NCBI RefSeq assembly: GCF_900112105.1
Contig: NZ_FOKV01000006.1
Coordinates: 1-64,000 of the forward strand
Source of the DNA: Zunongwangia mangrovi
GTDB taxonomy: Bacteria; Bacteroidota; Bacteroidia; Flavobacteriales; Flavobacteriaceae
Direction of reading: 5' to 3'
DNA: 64,000 nucleotides
Shown: positions 27,346 through 35,980 of the stretch, piece after piece
How positions within the stretch are numbered: the first letter of the stretch is position 1
How the letters are laid out: each line of letters starts with the position of its first letter
Notes under the pieces: model-generated
Database searches by the model: none
The model's input: the letters and a program-made list of their open reading frames with translations, nothing else
What the model was told of the DNA's origin: nothing
Position numbers and translations under genes: made by a program

Positions 27346-28303
27346 CGATACTTACGACATTGTAATTATAGGTGGTGGCCCCATAGGAATTGCATGCGGT
27401 CTAGAAGCTGAAAAACATGGCTTATCCTACGTAATCCTGGAAAAAGGTTGTTTGGTGAATAGCCTTTACTATTACCCCACGAATATGACTTTCTTTTCTA
27501 CTTCTGAAAAATTGGAGTTAGACGGAATTCCTTTTATAAGCACCAATCCTAAGCCAAGAAAAGCTGAAGCATTAGAATATTATCGCAGAATTGCTACTTC
27601 TAACGAAATGAACATTCGCCTGTTCGAAAAGGTTACTGAAGTAAAATCAGACTCGGCAGTAAAAGAAGTAATCACCACAAAAGGTTCGTATAAAGCTAAA
27701 AATGTTGTAGTAGCTACTGGTTTTTACGATATCCCAAATTATATTGGCGTGCAAGGAGAAGAACTCCCTAAAGTAGCACATTATTACAATGACCCTCATT
27801 ATTACGCTACGCAAAAAACCATTGTTGTAGGTGCTAGCAACTCGGCTGTAGATGCTGCTTTAGAAATTTATCGAAAAGGCGGAAATGTTACCATGATTGT
27901 TAGAGCTGAAGATATTGGGCCACGAGTAAAATATTGGGTTAGGCCAGATATCGTAAACAGGATTGAAGAAGGAAGCATTAAAGCATATTTTAATTCGAGC
28001 ATCACAGAGATTAAAGAGAACGAAGTTATCGTACAAACCCAAGACGGCGAAGTGCATATCGAAAATGATTTTGTGCTGCTTCTAACCGGATATCGACCTA
28101 ATTTCGAGTTTTTAAATAAAATAGGGATCTCTCTAAAAGATGAAAGTAAGCGCATCCCGATGTACGACGAAAATACGATGGAAACCAATATTCCCGGGAT
28201 CTATCTTGCCGGTGTTATTTGCGGCGGAATGGAAACTCACAAATGGTTTATAGAAAATTCACGTATTCACGCGAAACTTATCGTAGCCAACATTGTTGGG
28301 TAA
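27332..28303 (+). CDS. ypdA: YpdA-family FAD/NAD(P)-dependent reductase (putative bacillithiol disulfide reductase)
   Basis: 323 residues from a TTG start inside the rpe end; no ATG lies before the FAD-binding loop IVIIGGGPIGIACGLEA, so TTG is the best choice. A second dinucleotide loop, TIVVGASNSAVDAALEI, binds NADPH, and the late FAD motif is IPGIYLAGVICGG. It is like thioredoxin reductase in fold but lacks the CxxC redox pair, a feature of YpdA/Bdr, which reduces bacillithiol disulfide in Firmicutes. Whether this organism makes bacillithiol cannot be seen here. Confidence 0.85.
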   Translation: MQTHNDTYDIVIIGGGPIGIACGLEAEKHGLSYVILEKGCLVNSLYYYPTNMTFFSTSEKLELDGIPFISTNPKPRKAEALEYYRRIATSNEMNIRLFEKVTEVKSDSAVKEVITTKGSYKAKNVVVATGFYDIPNYIGVQGEELPKVAHYYNDPHYYATQKTIVVGASNSAVDAALEIYRKGGNVTMIVRAEDIGPRVKYWVRPDIVNRIEEGSIKAYFNSSITEIKENEVIVQTQDGEVHIENDFVLLLTGYRPNFEFLNKIGISLKDESKRIPMYDENTMETNIPGIYLAGVICGGMETHKWFIENSRIHAKLIVANIVG

Positions 28304-28461
28304 AATCAAGAACCTTGGGACAAGCGAAGTGAAATCACCCCCTTAGTGAGGGGTAAAAAATAGAATCTCAAATTTTGCAATTTCAAGACTGATTTTTGCT
28401 GAATTTGGGATTTCTTTTTTTGCGTTAAAATGAACTATCTTTAGGTATTCGATTTCTTATT

Positions 28462-29208
28462 ATGCCAGCTGAATATCACATTTTAAACGGCGATGCCTTG
28501 AAACATCAATTTCCCGCCGCAATTAAAGGCGATTTAATCATTGCACGTGAATGTTTGATTGAAGGCCCAACCCAGGAAACAGATTTTGACCGATTTTTCA
28601 AGAAAAGAGCTGAATTTATTGCTAAAACTTATGCTGAAACTGAAGAAAATCACCTTAAAAAGGTAAAATTTGAGTTTCAGAAGATCTTAGATATTAAAGA
28701 AAACTGCGAAATTAATCTATGGTTTGAGCATGATCTTTTTTGCCAGGTTAATTTTTGGTTTGTAAGCACCTTAATTGCTGAAAATCCACATTTGAACAAG
28801 GTTTTTTTAGTGATGCCAAATAAACTTAGCCAATTTGGTTTTGGTGGATTAAGTAAAACCGAATTAATCGAAGCCTACAAACATCGAAAATCGATAAATA
28901 ACATTCAGTATTTTGCAGCACTCTGGCGATATTATCAAAATAATGATCTGGAAGAATTAAAACTAGCGGCTAGAAATCTTCAAAAAGAATTTCCTTTTTT
29001 GCTTCCAGCTGTTGAAGCTCATATTGCAAGAATTCCGCATAAAAATGATCCTGCCCGCCCGGTAAAAGTAATTTTAGAGATCATGAATGAGCTGAAAACT
29101 GAAGAATTTATTCCTGTTTTTAAAGAATTCGGTAAAAGAGAAAGCATCTACGGTTTTGGTGATCTTCAGGTGAAAACACTTGTTGAAAAAGCACGAAAAC
29201 TTCGATAA
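28462..29208 (+). CDS. DUF1835 domain protein of unknown function
   Basis: 248 residues, soluble, no signal or membrane segment. The N-terminal part (EYHILNGDALKHQFP, LIIARECLIEGP) and the middle (INLWFEHDLFCQVNFWFV) are the DUF1835 pattern seen in many bacteria without known function. The strand-helix pattern hints at a nucleotide- or metabolite-binding alpha/beta fold, but no catalytic motif is clear. Monocistronic, followed by repeat element A. Confidence 0.75.
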   Translation: MPAEYHILNGDALKHQFPAAIKGDLIIARECLIEGPTQETDFDRFFKKRAEFIAKTYAETEENHLKKVKFEFQKILDIKENCEINLWFEHDLFCQVNFWFVSTLIAENPHLNKVFLVMPNKLSQFGFGGLSKTELIEAYKHRKSINNIQYFAALWRYYQNNDLEELKLAARNLQKEFPFLLPAVEAHIARIPHKNDPARPVKVILEIMNELKTEEFIPVFKEFGKRESIYGFGDLQVKTLVEKARKLR

Positions 29209-29215
29209 GTAAAAC

Positions 29216-29303
29216 ACCTAGGGCAAGTATAGAAGGCATTCGTTGGGAATAAATATTTAATTTCGAGGCAAACCTCGAGGTATCATACCCTTTGGCGGTG
29301 CCG
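29216..29303 (+). repeat. Inverted repeat element A
   Basis: About 88 bp that matches the reverse complement of 31324-31413. Shared blocks are AGGGCAA, GGCATTCGTTGG, AATAAAT, ATTTCGAGGCAA, CCTCG and CTTTGGC. It contains the hairpin CGAGG (29264-29268), loop CAAA, CCTCG (29273-29277). Confidence 0.85.
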
Positions 29304-29309
29304 ACAAAA

Positions 29310-29335
29310 CAAAACCCCGAAAGAAACTTCCGGGG
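29310..29335 (-). terminator. Intrinsic terminator of the 119-aa protein gene
   Basis: Read on the minus strand: CCCCGGAAG, loop TTT, CTTTCGGGG, then TTTTGTTTTGT. One G-T pair in a nine-base-pair stem. Confidence 0.8.
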
Positions 29336-29361
29336 CATGTATCACAACATTTAAGTATTTA

Positions 29362-29721
29362 TTAGATCAACACTAATTCTGATGAGCTAATAATTTCATT
29401 TCTATTTAATAGTTTTCCGTAGAATTCAAGGTCGTTCTTTTCACTTTTAAATGATTCGTCCAACCATTCTGTAGCTTTATGCACAGGGAAACTAAATACT
29501 TTAATATTTGGATATCCTTGTGGCGATGATCCCTGATTAATGCCAATTTCTATAGTCTTATCATTCTTGTTATAAAAAACAAACTTTGCTAAAAAATTAT
29601 GACGTAGCAAATCGATAAAGTCCTGCGGAATTTTTTCACAATCCGTGCACTCCTCGATATACTGATTTACCAATACCCTCAATGATGTTTTAATCTCCTC
29701 CGTTCTTAAATAAGATGCCAT
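29362..29721 (-). CDS. Hypothetical protein, 119 residues
   Basis: Not recognised. It has a promising start (MASYLRTEEIKTSLRVLVNQ), even composition, a possible zinc-ligand pair (ECTDCEKIP) and its own terminator, so it is probably real. Predicted mixed helix and strand, no signal peptide, no membrane segment. It is divergent from the sugar porter and both lie between inverted repeat elements A and B. Confidence 0.65.
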   Translation of the reverse strand: MASYLRTEEIKTSLRVLVNQYIEECTDCEKIPQDFIDLLRHNFLAKFVFYNKNDKTIEIGINQGSSPQGYPNIKVFSFPVHKATEWLDESFKSEKNDLEFYGKLLNRNEIISSSELVLI

Positions 29722-29995
29722 AGTTTTTAGTTTTTTTGTTGTTAATACTCAGCGAAAATAGTTTCAATCCATAGACTTAAAAAAGCATTTATGTAAGGTT
29801 TAACTCGAAGATATAAAATCTTCACAATATCGTTTTCGTAGGTGTCTCAATTTTACCCCGCCTAAAATCAGAATCAAATAATTGCGTATTTTCACTAATC
29901 TCCTGAAATACAAATTCCTGAAATTTTAAAGCTTAAATTATCATTTCAATAAAAATGGCTATATTCTAAAAAAATTTAAATTTTATTTTAACAAA

Positions 29996-31318
29996 ATGAA
30001 TAAAATCGTACTCTGGTCACTTTGCGCCGCATTTGCAGGATTTCTATTTGGTTTCGATACTGTAGTGATATCGGGAGCTGAGAAGCAATTACAACAAATC
30101 TGGCAAAGTTCAGATGCCTTTCATGGCACCTTTGTAATTGGTATGGCATTATGGGGTACGGTTGCCGGAGCACTCTTTGGAAGTTTCCCAACAAATTTCC
30201 TCGGAAGAAAAAAGAGTTTATTTTTTATAGGAATTTTATACGTGATTTCAGCTTTGGGATCTGCCCTGGTAGACGATCCTTATACCTTTGGGATATTTCG
30301 TTTTACTGGTGGATTAGGAGTTGGAGCTTCAACGATTGCTGCGCCCGCTTATATTTCTGAAATTGCTCCTGAAAAAGATCGGGGAAGATTAGTAGCCTTT
30401 TATCAATTCAATATTGTTTTAGGAATGCTAGCGGCTTATGCTTCAAATTATCTTTTACGAGAAACCGGAAGCGAACCCTGGCGCTGGATGATTGGTATGG
30501 AAGCTTTACCTGCTTTAATTTATACATTTTTGGTACTCGTTATTCCGCAGAGTCCGCGTTGGTTAATTTCGCAGGACAAAATAGAAAAAGCACGTTCTAT
30601 TTTAGCGAAAATCGACACCTCTAAAGATTTAGACAGCAAGATCGCAGAAATTAAAAGGCAATCAGATCACGGTAAATCTTCCAAAGAAAATATCTTGATG
30701 AAGAAATATCGAAAACCTTTGATCTTAGCTTTTCTTATTGCTTTTTTCAATCAGTTTTCGGGAATTAACGCCCTACTCTATTACGCACCAAGAATTTTTG
30801 AAGAAGCCGGTTTAGAAGAAAGTGCTTCGTTATTAAGTAGTATTGGCGTTGGCGTGACCAACATTATTTTCACCTTCCTTGCCTTATTTTTAATCGACCG
30901 GTTAGGACGAAGAACTTTGATGTTTATAGGATCTATTGGTTATATTGTTTCTTTAGCAATGGTTTCAGCTGCCTTCTTTTTAGATTGGGGTGGGATGAGT
31001 GTCCCTATCTTTATCTTTATTTTTATCGCAGCTCATGCAATTGGGCAGGGTTCTGTAATTTGGGTTTTTATTTCTGAAATTTTCCCCAATCATTTACGCG
31101 CCGGCGGGCAGGCATTTGGATCTTCAACACACTGGGTACTTGCAGCGATTATTCCGTCACTAGTACCAGTTTTATTTGGAAGTATTGGTGCAGGCTGGGT
31201 ATTTGCCTGTTTTGCATTTATGATGGTTTTACAACTATTGTTTGTGAAATTTATGATGCCCGAAACCAAAGGAAAATCTCTAGAAGACCTCGGCCTCGGA
31301 CTATCAGATAGAGAATAA
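29996..31318 (+). CDS. Sugar porter of the major facilitator superfamily (XylE/GLUT type)
   Basis: 440 residues, 12 predicted membrane helices. Sugar porter signatures: GFDTVVISGAEKQLQ in helix 1, FLGRKKSLF after helix 2, PQSPRWLI after helix 6, FNQFSGINALLYYAPRIFEEAG (helix 7, sugar-binding QxxGxN-like pattern), DRLGRRTLM after helix 8 and PETKGKSLED at the end. It likely imports a monosaccharide with protons across the inner membrane. Being next to the PUL, a product such as arabinose or galactose is a fair guess, but no evidence fixes the substrate. Confidence 0.9.
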   Translation: MNKIVLWSLCAAFAGFLFGFDTVVISGAEKQLQQIWQSSDAFHGTFVIGMALWGTVAGALFGSFPTNFLGRKKSLFFIGILYVISALGSALVDDPYTFGIFRFTGGLGVGASTIAAPAYISEIAPEKDRGRLVAFYQFNIVLGMLAAYASNYLLRETGSEPWRWMIGMEALPALIYTFLVLVIPQSPRWLISQDKIEKARSILAKIDTSKDLDSKIAEIKRQSDHGKSSKENILMKKYRKPLILAFLIAFFNQFSGINALLYYAPRIFEEAGLEESASLLSSIGVGVTNIIFTFLALFLIDRLGRRTLMFIGSIGYIVSLAMVSAAFFLDWGGMSVPIFIFIFIAAHAIGQGSVIWVFISEIFPNHLRAGGQAFGSSTHWVLAAIIPSLVPVLFGSIGAGWVFACFAFMMVLQLLFVKFMMPETKGKSLEDLGLGLSDRE

Positions 31319-31323
31319 TTTAT

Positions 31324-31413
31324 TGGCAGAGCCAAAGAGTATAACCCCCGAGGCTTGCCTCGAAATTCAAAATTTATTTCCAACGAATGCCATGTAGGCT
31401 TTGCCCTAAGGTA
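31324..31413 (-). repeat. Inverted repeat element B
   Basis: Reverse complement copy of element A at 29216-29303. Contains hairpins CGAGGC/GCCTCG and TTGGC/GCCAA. It fills the space between the converging sugar porter and the last GH43 gene, so it may also act as a terminator region. Confidence 0.85.
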
Positions 31414-31415
31414 AT

Positions 31416-32384
31416 TTACTCTTCTTCATAAATTCCTTTAGTCGTCATAACGATAGGCTTGATAGTACCATCTTCGTTGTATTCCATTTTTTCGATACAA
31501 ACAGATCTACTATAGCTGGAACCATCGGTTTGGATTCCTCCATTGTGGTAAATAAAATACCACTCGTTATTAAAATCTACGATCGCCTGGTGGTTGGTAT
31601 TACTGTTTCCGGCAATCTCGTTTAAGATGCCTTTGTATTCATAAGGACCTTCGATATTATCTGCCATAGCATAAGCGATCTTCTCTGGGAAACCTGTAGC
31701 ATAGGTTAGGTAATATTTCCCGTCTTTTTTGTGAACCCATGGAGCTTCAGTAAATTCTAAACCTTCAAAGTCTATTTTCTTGATCTCCCCATCGATCTCT
31801 ATCATATTATCTTTAAGCTTGGCGTAATAGCAAACTCCATTTCCCCAAAATATCCAGGGCTGGTCGTCGTTATCAATAAAAATTGCAGGATCTATACACG
31901 TCCAGGAATGTGTAGATGCAAAACAATCTTCATTAGTCAATAATGGTTTTCCCAGTGCATCTTTGTAAGGACCTTCTGGTTTATCTGCAACAGCAACGCC
32001 TATACCATTCCAGTTTGTGCTGATGTACCAATAATATTTATCATTTCTTTTCATTACGTGGCCCGCATAAGCATCTCCACTTGTTGCCCATTTAAAATCT
32101 GTAATCTTTAAAGGAATAGGATGTTCTTCCCAGGTTTTCATGTCTTTCGTAGAAAACACCAGCCAATCCTTCATTTTATATCCTTTTTGGCCACCTTCGT
32201 AATCGTGCCCGGTAAACAACCACAGTACATCATCGTCTACAAAAGCAGCAGGGTCTGCAGTGTATTTATGCGTAAAGATTGGGTTTTGTGTAGGTTTAAA
32301 AACCATAGATGAATCTTTTTGCGCATAAATGCCCACTCCAAACAGTGAACATATCATCACTAAAATAACTTTTCTCATTTTCAT
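31416..32384 (-). CDS. Glycoside hydrolase family 43 protein (last gene of the PUL)
   Basis: The start at 32384 (MKMRKVILVMICSLFGVGIYAQ) is chosen for its signal peptide; the longer frame from 32429 overlaps the neighbouring pseudogene. About 322 residues form one five-bladed propeller. Catalytic-type residues are placed as in GH43: Asp in YTADPAAFVDDD (base), Asp in SWTCIDPAIFID (pKa modulator) and Glu in FTEAPWVHKKDGKYYL (acid). GH43 members of this type are mostly alpha-L-arabinofuranosidases or beta-xylosidases. Periplasmic or surface location is likely. It is transcribed with the rest of the PUL. Confidence 0.88.
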   Translation of the reverse strand: MKMRKVILVMICSLFGVGIYAQKDSSMVFKPTQNPIFTHKYTADPAAFVDDDVLWLFTGHDYEGGQKGYKMKDWLVFSTKDMKTWEEHPIPLKITDFKWATSGDAYAGHVMKRNDKYYWYISTNWNGIGVAVADKPEGPYKDALGKPLLTNEDCFASTHSWTCIDPAIFIDNDDQPWIFWGNGVCYYAKLKDNMIEIDGEIKKIDFEGLEFTEAPWVHKKDGKYYLTYATGFPEKIAYAMADNIEGPYEYKGILNEIAGNSNTNHQAIVDFNNEWYFIYHNGGIQTDGSSYSRSVCIEKMEYNEDGTIKPIVMTTKGIYEEE

Positions 32385-32394
32385 TAATCTTAAT

Positions 32395-32620
32395 TTATTC
32401 TTTTGCGGGTGCACCACCCCATTTATCATTAAGCCGTTTTATTTCTTCTTTGGTTATACCAATTACACTTCCATGCCGCGGAAAAAAATCTTTGGTAAAA
32501 CTTTCTCTAAGTTCGCCTTTTCCTGTGCCTTCAAAATAGGCAAAAAGATACGCGTCCATTTTTTTTTTGGGCAATCGATAACTGCGAAAGAAATAGCAAG
32601 ACTAACAATCCAAATTTCAC
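32395..32620 (-). pseudogene. Collapsed GH43 gene: signal peptide and two end fragments with a frameshift
   Basis: Read on the minus strand. A GTG at 32620 begins a signal peptide (KFGLLVLLFLSQLSIAQKK). At a run of ten A (32559-32568) the frame shifts; with nine As the protein would run on as MDAYLFAYFEGTGKGELRES, the first residues of a mature GH43, and then directly into DFFPRHGSVIGITKEEIKRL, a typical GH43 C-terminal end (compare FHPRHGTVMPITTEEMQRL in the gene at 33736-35892). About 250-300 middle residues, with all the catalytic sites, are gone. The piece ends at TAA (32395-32397) 11 bases before the next gene. Interpretation: an internally deleted, inactive gene copy. Confidence 0.8.
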
Positions 32621-32636
32621 TTTTATACCTCAGGTT

Positions 32637-33731
32637 TTAAAAGTCAAAATTCCAATGATCGGCTAATTTTTCAGCTTCTTTTTGACTAAGATGAATAACC
32701 GCACCATGCTTTGGTGAAGAAAAATTTGTGGCCTTCATCACTCCTTCATTAAAATGTCCCAGATTTTTAAAATTCTCAAAATCTGTGGTTTCCAAAAATC
32801 CAAAGTTATGCGGCTGAATTCCGTAGATATCATACATCAAGATCCATTTATCTTCACCGATGATCTTCCATACATTTGGCGCTTCACTAGCTTGTGGTTC
32901 TTCATCGATCCATTTTTCCTGATATTGGTATCCTTTATTTATTTCTGAAGAAACTGCCTGCTTAATTCCAGGCGTACCATCATGCGGTGTGTAAAACATA
33001 TGAAACTTATCTCCAATTTCACTAATATCGGCATCGATATAAGAGACTTCTTTTGGATAATCGAAGATCAATTGTGGCGGCGAAAGTAAACTATCAAACT
33101 CTTTGTTTACATACGAATAATACATCTGATTACGCTCATTACCCGTTCGCATGGTGTAATACAGCATAAATTTACCCGCTTTTTTATCGAATATCGTCTC
33201 TGGCGCCCAAGCTGCTCCAACTTCATCAAAACCATCAAAAGATTGATCTAAACGAACATTTGCTTTACTCCAGTGAATTAGATCCTTAGATTTCATTAGT
33301 ACAAATCCGCGATTATTTCCCCAGCCATATTTCTCACCCTCACGTTGCCATTCGGTTTCCCGAAGTCCGTCAAGTTTTGCGAAAATATGAAGATCTGTCA
33401 TTGCCAGGTAAAAATTCCCTTCTGGCCCGCGATAGATATGAGGATCGCGAATTCCTTTTTGTTCAGCAATGGTATCGCCGGCAATTACGGCTTTACCCTC
33501 ATTAATATCGGTAAAACTCTTACCGTCTTTACTTAAAGCCATGTGCAGGCTATGGTCGTTATCCTTAAAATAGACCATTAAATAAGCGGCCATTTTATCC
33601 TGAACCTGCTTTTTTGTGTCTGAATTTTCTTCGGAATTTATTTCAGCTTTATTTTCAGAAGCAGTTTGTTTACAAGAAACAATTCCAAAAATAAACATCA
33701 AAAACATACAAAATCGTATCCAATTTCTCAT
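32637..33731 (-). CDS. Glycoside hydrolase family 43-like lipoprotein
   Basis: 364 residues. Lipobox FGIVSCKQ with the cysteine at 20, then a Glu/Ser/Lys-rich linker to about residue 45. The propeller domain begins with AAYLMVYFKDNDHSLHMALSKDG and contains GIRDPHIYRGPEGNFYLAMTD (catalytic Asp base in IRDPH), VGAAWAPETIFD and SYIDADISEIGDKFHMFYTPHDG (second acidic site), and the end SSPKHGAVIHLSQKEAEKL. Related proteins act on arabinose-containing glycans, though several are uncharacterised. It is five bases from the preceding GH43-GH43 gene. Confidence 0.85.
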   Translation of the reverse strand: MRNWIRFCMFLMFIFGIVSCKQTASENKAEINSEENSDTKKQVQDKMAAYLMVYFKDNDHSLHMALSKDGKSFTDINEGKAVIAGDTIAEQKGIRDPHIYRGPEGNFYLAMTDLHIFAKLDGLRETEWQREGEKYGWGNNRGFVLMKSKDLIHWSKANVRLDQSFDGFDEVGAAWAPETIFDKKAGKFMLYYTMRTGNERNQMYYSYVNKEFDSLLSPPQLIFDYPKEVSYIDADISEIGDKFHMFYTPHDGTPGIKQAVSSEINKGYQYQEKWIDEEPQASEAPNVWKIIGEDKWILMYDIYGIQPHNFGFLETTDFENFKNLGHFNEGVMKATNFSSPKHGAVIHLSQKEAEKLADHWNFDF

Positions 33732-33735
33732 GGTC

Positions 33736-35892
33736 TTATTGTAAAGGTGCGATGCCTTCTAAAGTCGGCTTAACTTCAATGATCGAACCATCTTCGTTAA
33801 ATTTAAGACTGTCGATAGAAACTTCTCTATGGTATCCTGCAGCTCTTCCTATCGCCTCTCCTTTAGGACGGGTAAAACGATGATATACCAAATACCATTC
33901 GTCTTTTCCAGGCACTTGGATAACCGAATTATGACCTGTAGCTAAAATTTCTTTTTCTACATCCTTTTGGATCACGATATTATCTTCAGGAATATTAAGC
34001 GGGCCAAGCGGACTATCTGCTGTGGCATATCTCACTTTATAGTTAGGGCTTCTGGTATCATCTTCAGCCCACATGAAATAATATTTCCCATTTCTAAAAA
34101 ATACTTCAGCGCCTTCTCTAAATGTACCATCTGGAGTGATCACTTTAGGTTTTTTACTTTTTATAGTCGTCATATCATCATTAAGCTCTACAACACCCAA
34201 AAATCCATTGCCCCAGTACAAATAATTTTTTCCTGTTTGTGGATCTTCAAAAATATCTGGATCGATATTTTGCCCACCACGAATACCTTCTGGTTTTTCC
34301 GAAATTAGTGGCGCTCCAGAATCTTTAAATGGTCCTTTTGGACTATCTGAAACCGCAACACCTACCTGCTGCGCAGCGGTGAAATAATAGAAATATTTGT
34401 AGGCTCCGTCTATTTCTTTTTCGATCATGGTTGGTGCCCATGCGTTTCTGCTGGTCCATTCAACGTCTTTTTCCAAATCTAAAATTACTCCTTCATCCGT
34501 CCAGTTTACCAGATCTTCAGAAGAAAATGTTTTAAAATAAGTTCCAGACCAACCGGTAAAACCATCGCTGGTTGGGTATAAATAGTATTTTTTATCTTTT
34601 TCAGAATAAATAATTTCAGGATCTGCATAATAACCTTCTACCACTGGATTATTGGCAACTGCTGCGGTAACCTCAAAACTTGTTACCTCATCACCAGTTG
34701 AAATTTCGTAAGAAACCGGCCCATTAGAAAAATCCTGAGCACCTTCAGGAGAAACCGCAACCCCAGGAAGTGTTTTAAGCTCAGGATCAAAATTGGTTAA
34801 ATCTGTCCCATATTTTACAGGAAGATAAATAGTATTTTCATCGCTTTTAATTACAATATTGTTGGTTTTTATAGCCGAATTTGAAGCTCCTGTTACGCCA
34901 ACAAGATCATCTGAAGGAAAGGCTTTTAGTAAACGCTGCATTTCTTCAGTAGTAATTGGCATTACAGTACCATGCCTTGGATGAAAATTCATAGAAATAT
35001 CTTCATCTACGATCTCAAAATTCTTTAAATCTGAACTTTTAGTAAACTGGTAACTCCCGTCGATATACACATCGTACATCAAGATATAATCTTCAGAATT
35101 AATTAATTTGAAAACTCCAGATCCTTCTACGGCTTTATCGGTTTGGTCTACATTACCAGGTTCTGCTTTATATCCTGAAGTTAAAGAATCTGAAATCGCA
35201 ACTTTAATTCCTTTATCGCGATCACCTTCGGTTTTATAGAACAAATAAAATTTGTCGTCTTTTTTAATAATATCGCCATCTATAGAAGCTTTTTCATTTG
35301 GATTAAAAAACAACTGTTTTGGCGCACTTTCTAATCCTGTAAAATCTTCGTTTACATAAGCATAATAGATCTTATCATAACTTCCCGGCTCTAACATCGA
35401 GAAGTAAACCATATATTTTTTTGCTGAAGGATCATAAATGGTTTGTGGTGCCCAAACCCGCATCACTTCAGAAAATTCTGGATAAGTTTGTGGAATATCG
35501 ATAATCGTACTGGACCAGCTTAGCATATCATCAGACTTTAATAGCGTCATCGCCGTGTTTGTCCAGCCTTTCTGTGCTAAAAGATCTGTAACCACCATGT
35601 AGTAACCGCTGCCATCCTCTTTTCTTAAAATATGAGGATCACGAACACCACCGCTTCGGCTTATAGAATCTGAATCTATTATTGGTTCGTTGTTGTTTAA
35701 AGCATGGAAGTTATAGCCATCTTCACTTATCGCATATCTAATTGCTTCTTCGCCATCGCCATTACCGGTAAAATACGTAAATAAGTAAGCGGTGTATTCA
35801 TTATCCTTCTTGCTATCAGAACAGGAAAACAGCACTAAAGAGCATAATAACAAAACAAGAATACTCGGCTTAAATAAGAATTTGACATTCAT
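33736..35892 (-). CDS. Two-domain GH43-GH43 fusion lipoprotein
   Basis: 718 residues. Lipobox LVLFSCSD (Cys 24). Domain 1 (about 33-330) runs from AYLFTYFTGNGDGEEAIRYA through GVRDPHIL (catalytic Asp) to FHPRHGTVMPIT. A linker (about 340-425) with a strand-rich segment (ENTIYLPVKYGTDLTNFDPE) looks like a small beta-sandwich. Domain 2 (about 430-718) has YYADPEIIYSEKDKKYYLYP (Asp base), NIDPDIFEDPQTGKNYLYWG (Asp) and FREGAEVFFRNGKYYFMWAED (Glu acid). The two domains belong to different GH43 branches, so one polypeptide may remove two different side-chain linkages. Outer-membrane anchoring is likely. Confidence 0.88.
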   Translation of the reverse strand: MNVKFLFKPSILVLLLCSLVLFSCSDSKKDNEYTAYLFTYFTGNGDGEEAIRYAISEDGYNFHALNNNEPIIDSDSISRSGGVRDPHILRKEDGSGYYMVVTDLLAQKGWTNTAMTLLKSDDMLSWSSTIIDIPQTYPEFSEVMRVWAPQTIYDPSAKKYMVYFSMLEPGSYDKIYYAYVNEDFTGLESAPKQLFFNPNEKASIDGDIIKKDDKFYLFYKTEGDRDKGIKVAISDSLTSGYKAEPGNVDQTDKAVEGSGVFKLINSEDYILMYDVYIDGSYQFTKSSDLKNFEIVDEDISMNFHPRHGTVMPITTEEMQRLLKAFPSDDLVGVTGASNSAIKTNNIVIKSDENTIYLPVKYGTDLTNFDPELKTLPGVAVSPEGAQDFSNGPVSYEISTGDEVTSFEVTAAVANNPVVEGYYADPEIIYSEKDKKYYLYPTSDGFTGWSGTYFKTFSSEDLVNWTDEGVILDLEKDVEWTSRNAWAPTMIEKEIDGAYKYFYYFTAAQQVGVAVSDSPKGPFKDSGAPLISEKPEGIRGGQNIDPDIFEDPQTGKNYLYWGNGFLGVVELNDDMTTIKSKKPKVITPDGTFREGAEVFFRNGKYYFMWAEDDTRSPNYKVRYATADSPLGPLNIPEDNIVIQKDVEKEILATGHNSVIQVPGKDEWYLVYHRFTRPKGEAIGRAAGYHREVSIDSLKFNEDGSIIEVKPTLEGIAPLQ

Positions 35893-35980
35893 TTTGGTTA
35901 GATTTTCAGATTTTATTAGTTAAGTGTTAAATATACACTTTTTTAATCAATTTAATGCGTTTCAACTTTGAGCCTTAGCA

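Noticed and set aside
28337-28360. Short inverted repeat ACCCC/GGGGT after ypdA as a terminator
   Set aside because: One base bulged and followed by As rather than Ts; orientation and role unclear.
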